Positions 9,801 through 18,800 of a stretch of 22,581 bases of DNA are shown here, in pieces (within the stretch, counting starts at the first letter, position 1; every line of letters begins with the position of its first letter). The notes under the pieces are model-generated. The model did no database searches. It worked only from the letters and a program-made list of their open reading frames with translations, and was not told the origin of the DNA. A program made the position numbers and the translations under genes. This stretch comes from Pelargonium nanum (Eukaryota > Streptophyta > Magnoliopsida > Geraniales > Geraniaceae): assembly GCA_036897485.1 (NCBI GenBank), contig JAYMTF010001561.1, positions 1-22,581 of the forward strand, given 5' to 3'.

Positions 9801-12800
9801 GATCCTATGATAGCCGATTGATCATATATGTCCTACTTTTGGTTTTCTAGTAATCTGTCATATACAACCGAGAATCTTCTCACAGTAGATAAATAGAAAT
9901 GAGAAAATAATCTTTATTTGCTATCTTTTTACAGTCGGTGTTTAGAAGATACTTGCGTCCTGAAAAGGATTACTTGTCATTTTCACTTATTTATAATAAC
10001 GGTGAACGATCTCTTGATCTGGTTAGTGTTTCATTTTATATTGATTGTTCATTGAATTGTCAGTTTGATATCAAATTCATTTCATGTGATTTCCATAATT
10101 ATACCTAATTGCAGATCTGCAAGGACCAAGCTGAGGTAGAGGTTTGGTTTGCAGGCCTAAAGGTATTAACTTCCGCTAGACAACAACATAGTCGACAACG
10201 TACTAAGAGTGATCTTTCAGATGTGAGTTTTCATTTCAATTGATCATTTTAATTGCTAGTTTCACTCTTCAGATTCTCTTAATCTGTCACCCTCTCTGTG
10301 TTTGTAATACAGATCATATCAATGGCTGAATTTGACAAGTAAGGTGCAACTTGATTTATCCATGTTAAAATTTAAACTTGGTTGTTATTTTCTGTATAAA
10401 CTAAGAAATTGCATAAACTTGTGTTTTTGGTTCTATGGTAAACCAAGTTGCATCCCTAATCTTAGAAGTTCTACCTGACAAAATGAAGAATTATAGTTCC
10501 ATATTCCCTTTCTACTATAAATATTATTGTTGCTAGTTTCACGTTCTCAAACTTCATGAGAAACACAATCCTTGCACTTAGTGTTGATGCCTGTTTACTA
10601 TACAATTGAAACATAACTTGACTGATCCTTGATTATGCATTTGAAATGAATAACGATGCTACTCGAATGGTGACCCCATTCCGCGGCTACGAAACTCACA
10701 CCCTCACAGACTTGTTCGCAGAACGCGTCCCCGTTGACTTGCTCCTGAAGCGCGCCCGCGATCACAAAACCGAAGCGTGCCAGTGGGTATGAAGCTTGGT
10801 CTTGCGAACATTGCCCATGGGGTCAGCCTTCCTGCCCATGAGACAGCATTACTCGCGACGAGTTGTTGCTTATGGGACAACCTTCGTCACGATGAGTAGT
10901 TGCCCAAGGGGACATTTTCCTTGCCCATGGGACAAACATCGCCGCGACGAAAATGGGCTCTTCACGATGGACAAAACTCATTGGATACATATTCATTGCA
11001 ACGAAGTTGGGTTATCGCGACGAACACGATGATTTCGTTCTTCGAGTCGTTCGGTAGTTTTGCCGCTCGCCGTGCTACTTTCGAGGCCCCGGGGACAACA
11101 CTAACGACTCGAGAAGTCCTCGACACAGCTTCTCGGGTCGCATCCAAGGCCCCCACTTTGCGGCGTCACCTCGAAAGGCTTCCCACTTCACCAGGACTTC
11201 GCCAAAACATTCTTCTCCATTTGAACGCTAGGACACTACCCGGAGCGGTAGAGGCTTCTAGATATTTCGATCCTACCCGCGATACTAGAAGGACACACAG
11301 GAACTCTCCGATTCGCCGGACGCCCGCAAACAGAGCCTCAGGAAGCTACAACCCCTTCAATAAGTGGGCCCCGCATCGGACCCCACCACGTCAACAATCA
11401 ACCACGTATCAACACGTGACAAAGGTATTTTGAGAGTATAAATACCCTTTTTTTGGTAAGAGAAAGGGATCTACATTCTAAGTATTTATTATTCTCAACC
11501 ACTTTCGCTCTCTAAAAATTCTCTATAACTTTGTAATTTCCGGCTGAGAACTTATTCTCACACCCGAGACAATTTCTTGAAAATATATCTGGGGTTTTCG
11601 TAACAACGTGTTGCCTCACGTAGGTCATAGGTTCGAGATCGAAATCAAAAGAGCTCGGAAGTGATTTGTACTTAGAACAAGTTTTAGAAAATTCCCTAAC
11701 ACGTGGACAAGATAACAAATACATTCTACTATGCCCAATTGACGAAGTCAAAACTGACGCATCACGTGGTTCAATCCCGAGAACAACTTAAAAGTCATCG
11801 TACCCTAACCTCGCACGACAAGCAATCAACATCTGGAGATCCTAGTCCCCCTCGACACGAGTTGTCCTCCTCCTTGAGGCCAATCTTCTCCCATCCGGGG
11901 AAGAGGCATATAGGTTCCCATTGATAGGATCACGCAAAGGCCCATTCGCGCTTCCTCCATTCACGACCACCTAGGGGGAAGAGTGAACCCCTTCACGGGC
12001 GAAGAAACCGAAACCCGAGACTAAGTCTTGGAAGGTCACAAGCCCGAACCGATGGACTTGTGAGACTGCCTCGATCGCAATCGAAGGAATACTTTGCACG
12101 TTGCGGGTACCTCCCATGTCTTGCCGGTCATTTTACCGATCATACCACCACTTTAGGGCGTGTACCCTTTCCAACGGGGTTCACTCTTGAGTTGGTGAGA
12201 CCATTGACCAAGCAGATGACCACGATCGTGCTCACGACCTTGAAAACTATGGCTTAAGCCGTTCTTGTAACCCACGTTGCGTAGGATCTGTCTTTCCCCC
12301 CTCCTTTTTCAGCCTTGCACCGGGGCGCAGGGATTGAGAGGAAACCTGTAGGCGTTCCTCACCGTCGAGCACCTCCTTGCCACCACGACGCCTGAGCTCG
12401 TGGCGGCCACGAAAACCACGCCTATAACTTGTCTTCTGCATATTATAGGCCTCACCAACACCTCATCACTCAAGATGGTGTGGAAATCTTGCACCATCGA
12501 TGTGAATAAAGATTCAGAGACTCTGAAGTCGCCGAATCGCAAGTACACATTCCCTGACACCGAGTTGAAAGAGAGTACTTCATCATGACATCATTGACAA
12601 CTTGAATCGACGGGTAAAGGAAGGGAATATGTTAATTCTACCACCCCTCGCAAAAGGGTTGGGGACTCCCAAGGGATGAGTCAGACTCTCGAGAATAAAC
12701 ATGTCATCATCCAATTGAAGGAAGAGCTCCAAAGAGTTAAGGAGCACATGGCTTCAACCAGGCAATAAAGTTATGAGTTGATAGAATATTTTAAACATAT

Positions 12801-15800
12801 TCACAATGTGTTAATCCTAACATATACATGAATCAGAGATCAATGATAAACAAAGGATCCTAAATATTAGCCCTAATCCCTAATTTACAGGGATTGATAT
12901 TGTTTAATTCAAAGAGAAGAATTGTGTGTTTTATTAAATAAAACAAGACCCTATATATACAGCTAGGCTATATAAGGAAATGAAATCAACCTATAATTAA
13001 TTATGATTTATAGGATCCCTAATTTTAAGCAATCAAAGCTTGCTTGCATATTTTAACAAATATTAAGTATTCTAACACTCCCTCTCAAGTTGGAATATAC
13101 ATATCATATGCACTTAACATGTTACATATGTACTCGATTCGAGAACCCCTTAGTGACTTTGTAAAGACATCTTCCAATTGATTGTTGTGGTTAATAAACT
13201 CACTCTCTTGCAACCAATTTTTTCCTTACAAAAGACAATCTATCTCAATGTGCTTAGTTCTCTCACGAAAGAATGGATTGGAGACAATGTGTAGGGTAGT
13301 ATGACTGTCACATATAAGCTTCATTGGAGGCATTTTATAGAGTTTTAATTAGGGGTGTAAACGAACCAAATTTTAAAGAGCCACTCAAGCTTGGCTCACT
13401 AAATATTAGGCTCGAGTTCAATCCAAACTTGAGCCTAGGTTTAGGCTCTTTTAATAAACAAGTCGAGCTCGAACCAATCTTTTTGTGGCTTCATAAGCTG
13501 CGAGCCGGCTCTTTTATTAATTTTTAATTAAAATATGTTATGTTAAATATAACTTGAAATTTATATTTTTACTTGAACACGTTATGTTTATATGATTGAT
13601 TATCTATAACTCTTTTTTTTTTTAAGATATAAATGAACTTGTTATAATCACTTTTTTATGAATAGTTTTATGTTTGTAATAAAGAATTTTTAGTTGATTA
13701 TGTCATAATTATGTGTTATAACACATAGCGTGTGTACATGTATTATATATTTTTAGACATATATAATATTAAGAATAATTATTTCCACTTAAAGACATGT
13801 GCTAAGAATTTTATTTAAAAATTTAACGAATTTTAAAGTATAATAAATTGTCTAACGAGTCGAGATGAGTCGAGCTTGAGTATGTGCTTAGAATTTTATT
13901 TAACAAATTTTAAATTAAAATAAATTGTCAACAAGTCGAGCTCGAGCCTTGTGTTACCTCAATTCCTAAGAAGTATCTCAGTGTTCCCACGTCTTTGGTT
14001 TGTAAATATTTTACTAAATGCCCAGATCTCTACTTAAGTCACGTGGCGAGAGAGGCCCACCGCCCTAGAAGCATGACTCTCGTTAGGGGAAAGAAAAAAA
14101 AAAAGAAAACATCCCTCCTCATTAGCGATCATTTGGGAAGGGCCCTAAGGTGACTACCTCGGCGGTCACATATACTCCCCCTCAACACTACTTACCAGGA
14201 GGTGTGTGATTACATGTTGAAGCATGAGAGGTAGGAAGCGTTGACCGTGCCCGCGGGTGAGCACACGGACAACCGGCCACAAAAATATGTAATTTGTACA
14301 ATTGCAACATGCACGATATTGAGGATTATTTTTACCTTAAGCGGGCAGTAGAGAGGCTCCTAGAAAATGGGAAGCTAATGTAATTTCAGGCCAACCATAG
14401 GTAAGGTGGCCGGAAGAGAACATTTGATGGGAGAGAAAAAAGAAAGGCACTCGAGAACACGGTTCACATAATCAATGCACCGATGTAAGACACGTATACC
14501 ATAAATATGATCATTGAGTAAAGGTGCTCTATCTCCCAGGCTATGAAACACCGACACGGCACCCAACCTGCGTGTTCATGTCGACACGCGAATCGGACGC
14601 GATTCGCTACCGATTCGATGCTGACACGCGTCGGATCGCGAATCGCGAATTAAAAATGAAATGAAAAAGAAAAACAGTTTCGACACGGTAACGACACGCG
14701 AATCACAGGTCGTTATCCTCCATCATCGATCTTCTTTCTTTTTTATTTTTGTTTTCTTCTCCGCGATCTGGACAGACTACTTCGCCGCCGATCTTCTTTC
14801 TTTTTCACTTTTGGACTAACTAAATAAACATATATAATATATATTTTTAATTAAAAAATTCGCGTGTCGGATGCCGTATCGTGTCGGAATTTTTTTAAAA
14901 TGATGAATCACGTGTCCGAATCGCGTCGCGAATCATGTCACATGTCCGAATCGGTGCTTCTTAGCTCCCAGGTCAAGGCAAAACATGGGTCTTGAGCAAG
15001 AAGGAAAACATCCTCACTCTCTGGGTCGTTGACCGGAGGAGAATCGATTGGTTCAAGACCATCTTCTTCCTTGAAGGGGACATGGCTCCCAAAGTGTTGA
15101 GGAAGAAGTCCCTAATCATCTCAAATAGCATCTTTTGTACTTGGGTCGAGCGAAATATTCATTGACAATGTGAGTCAGGTGAATATCTTATACTGAGATG
15201 TCTTCAAGGAGCTCGCTTGAAGGAGAACTCCCTTAAGGAGTTCCGGAAGTACTCATGGGCTTCCATGACGCGTATATAAGCATAAAAAGGCCTTGTCTCT
15301 TTGCTTGTGACTCTCAGCGAGGCCCCCAAATATATACCAGAAAAGACAAATATGAGTGTATCGACGTCAGCGCGTGAAACAAGGGCAGCGGTGCGTGACA
15401 GAATTCCGGGGCAGCGGTGCGTGACAGAATTGCGGAGGAGCGTGTGACGGCGTGTGGATGTGCGTATGGTCGCAGCTTCTGCTTGTACCCCGGTGGTACG
15501 AGTGGCGCGTGAGGATGACGCGCGGCTCTGATGGCTTCCAAATTTTAGGGACCTCTCCTTGCCAAGGGTGAGCTCAAAAGGTCACTCGAGGCTCTTCTCT
15601 TCTGGGAAGAACTGAACTTGATTGTTCATTAGGCAATCAGAAACGCTAGAAGCCTAGATGTTAAACTTGACTTCAACCCAAAAATTTAAGTTGATAGGTG
15701 GAGGGCCTAACTTGTATATCAAGTGACAACAGACTTCACATTCTTTCAATGTGGGATACATTAACACTCCCACTTACGTGCAGGCCGGATAACACAACGG

Positions 15801-18800
15801 ATCTTACACGTTGACCAAGACCAAGAAAGGAGGCAACAAAGACGGGTCACTAGACCCAAACAAAAGCAACTACGATATAATGTAATAATCAAAGAGGTTT
15901 TTCTGTATATTATATTGAAGGAATACACACACACAATGGAGGATCTAAACTAGCTAAGAAGGGAATAATAAAGAATCCCCTAAATTACTACCTTAATAAT
16001 ACATTCCTATAATATATATTTCGTTATTATGTGACAGATAGTATTGAAACTCATGTTATACATGATATAATGTTGCTTATAGATAGAATATAAAAGATGC
16101 TGCATGATGAGAAAAAAGTTAACCTTTTGGTTGATAATTCAAGTTCATCAAAACTCAACTATATTACGTTAGTGAAAATAATGTTATTATTTTGCGTGAG
16201 CACATTGCATTTTGCCTTATGTTGTGCTATCTACGGCTAAAGATAAGCTTCTAGCACTGGAAAGAATAGGGAAAGCTCGTTTTTCTTGTATATTTGTGTG
16301 TGGGACTTATTGTTTAAACAGGGAATTTAGTTGTTTGTGATGTTTCTATTTCAGATACATGGTGATTTTCTACAAAATAGCTACCCTGTTGGTTCAGCCC
16401 TAGATTTCTCATCAAGTACTGCCCATGCAAGGGCGTCTATTGATCTCAATTGTCCTTTTAACTTTGTAAGCTCAGATGTAGGCTTAGAACGGGCAAATAT
16501 GCAGCTAAGAACAAGTGCAGGAGATGGTTTTCGAATTAGTGTTTCAAGCACTCCTAGCTGTTCAAGTGGAGGATCGGGACAAGATGACATAGAATCATTA
16601 GGTGATGTTTATATATGGGGAGAGGTTTGGTCTGACGGGGTTTTACCTGATGGTTCTGTTAGCCCTTTCCCAATAAAAATTGATGTGCTGGCTCCTAAAC
16701 CCTTAGAATCAAATGTAGTTCTTGATGTTCATCAAATTGCTTGTGGCGTCAGACATATTGCTCTAGTAACAAGACAAGGTGAGGCATTCACTTGGGGAGA
16801 AGAATCTGGAGGAAGACTTGGTCATGGTGGTAACAAAGACTTTAGCCGCCCGCATCTTGTTGAGGCTTTAGCAGTTTCTAATGTGGAATTTGTTGCGTGT
16901 GGCGAGTATCACACCTGTGCTGTATCTACATCTGGTGATGTATTTACTTGGGGTGATGGAGTCCATAATACTGGAGTTCTTGGTCATGGGACGGATGTGA
17001 GCCACTGGGTGCCAAAAAGAGTCTCTGGTCCTTTAGAAGGACTTCAAGTTTTATCTGTTGCATGTGGCACATGGCATTCTGCAATTTCAACTTCCAATGG
17101 GAAACTGTTCACATTTGGTGATGGAACATATGGTGTCTTAGGCCACGGAGATCGGGTAAGTGTTGCGAGTCCAAGGGAAGTTCAGTTGCTGAATGGATTA
17201 AGGACTGTTAAGGTTGCATGTGGAGTATGGCATACTGCAGCTATTGTAGAGGTTATGAACCATAGTGGTGGACCTGTTTCGTCTAGAAAATTGTTCACCT
17301 GGGGTGATGGTGAGAAACACCGGTTGGGTCATGGAAGCAAGGACACTTATCTCATTCCCACTTGTGTCTCTTCTCTTTTTGACTATAACTTTCACCAGAT
17401 AGCATGTGGACATACCATGACTGTTGCCCTCACTACATCAGGCCACGTGTTTACTATGGGTGCTACTGCATATGGTCAACTGGGCAATCAAAACTCGGAT
17501 GGCAAGTTACCTATTTTAGTACAAGATAAATTGGTTGGTGAATTTGTTGAGGAAATATCTTGTGGGGCATATCATGTTGCTGTGCTAACATCAAGAAGTG
17601 AGGTTTATACTTGGGGAAAAGGTGCCAATGGACGACTGGGACATGGGGACACCGAAGATCGGAAGACTCCAACGTTGGTTGAAGCACTAAAAGATAGGCA
17701 TGTCAAGAATATATCATGCGGCTCAAACTTCAGTGCAAGTATTTGCATCCATAAGTGGGTCTCTGGAGCAGACCAATCAATTTGCACGGGCTGTCGCCAA
17801 GCATTTGGTTTTACCAGAAAGAGGCACAACTGTTATAATTGTGGGCTGGTGCATTGCCATGGGTGCAGTTCCAAGAAAGCACTGAAAGCAGCACTTGCTC
17901 CAACTCCAAGCAAACCACATCGTGTGTGTGACTCTTGCTATGTGAAACTTAAAGCCGCTGAGTCTGGTAACACTTCTTCTGTTAACAGGAAACTTTCAGC
18001 CCCCCGCCCCTCACTAGATATCCGAGAATACAAGGCGGAGGTGAAATCATCGAGGCCTCTTCTTTGTCCCATCGCAGATCAAGTCAAATACCTTGAAATC
18101 AAGATGGCAAAGTCTGGGATGAAATCTGATTCATCTATGATCAGAGCTTCCCAAGCTCCATCACTTTTACAACTGAAAGACGTCGCATTTCCAAGCTCAC
18201 TTAATGCTATTCAAAATGCATTAAAGCCTGTTATGACAACCATCCCTCCCGCTCCGCCTCCTGTAAATGCAAGACCCCTTTCTCCATACTCAAGAAGACC
18301 AAGTCCTCCACGTACAGGTCCTGCTTTTTCCAAGGGTGTTATTGATAGCCTTAAGAAGACGAATGAGGTTCTGAGCCAAGAAGTGTCCAAGTTGCAAAAT
18401 CAAGTATGATAGTATTATTGTTATTATTTTTGTAGCCTTGAAATGCTTTGTCACATCCTTCCATTGGTACAAATTGAAAAGTTGCTCCTTGAAAATAATT
18501 TTGATTATTCCTTCTTTTTTTCTTCTCTAATGCAGGTTAAAAGTTTAAAGCAAAGATGTGATTCTCAAGATGGTGAGATTCAGAACCTACTTAAAGAAGC
18601 TTTTATATTGTCTGCTGAGGAATCTTCCAAGTGTGCCGCAGCCAAAGAATTTGTCAAATCCATTTTGGGGCAGGTACTTCTTAATCTTTTCAGCATTCTT
18701 TTGGCATGAAGAATGGCATTATAGAAATGAAAGAAAACTGAAAGTGTTTATAAATTAATTAAAAATTAACAAAAAGAAGTGAGATAATAAACACAAACTT

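Larger units (their letters stand above)
10660..11702 (+). mobile_element. Ty3/gypsy LTR-like relic
   Basis: GC-rich sequence unlike the AT-rich intron around it. It has U3-like tandem repeats (10811-10954), a TATAAATA box at 11437-11444, a CT-rich leader and a CCTAACA end near 11702, the layout of a long plant gypsy LTR. Its left edge is approximate and no second LTR is visible in the window, so this is a fossil. The family call rests on the Gag remnant at 14303-14380. Confidence 0.55.
10223..16354 (+). other. Intron 5, expanded by nested transposon relics
   Basis: A 6132-nt phase-0 intron between the PH and RCC1 parts of the gene. From about 10660 to 16020 it is almost wholly repeat-derived: gypsy, copia, MITE and LTR fragments. 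Its two edges (10223-10660 and about 16030-16354) look like original intron. Confidence 0.85.

Noticed and set aside
10900-11433. 177-codon + strand frame
   Set aside because: It crosses the repeat array and LTR-like region, is Arg/Thr/Pro-rich with no known domain, and ends just before the LTR TATA box. Chance openness of GC-rich LTR sequence is more likely than a host gene.
12060-12588. Short frames on both strands in the GC-rich relic
   Set aside because: No domain and no consistent codon pattern; they belong to the decayed gypsy-like interior.
16331-16354. Upstream ATG extending exon 6
   Set aside because: The eight codons include the polypyrimidine tract and AG acceptor; continuity with the PH exons shows they are intron.
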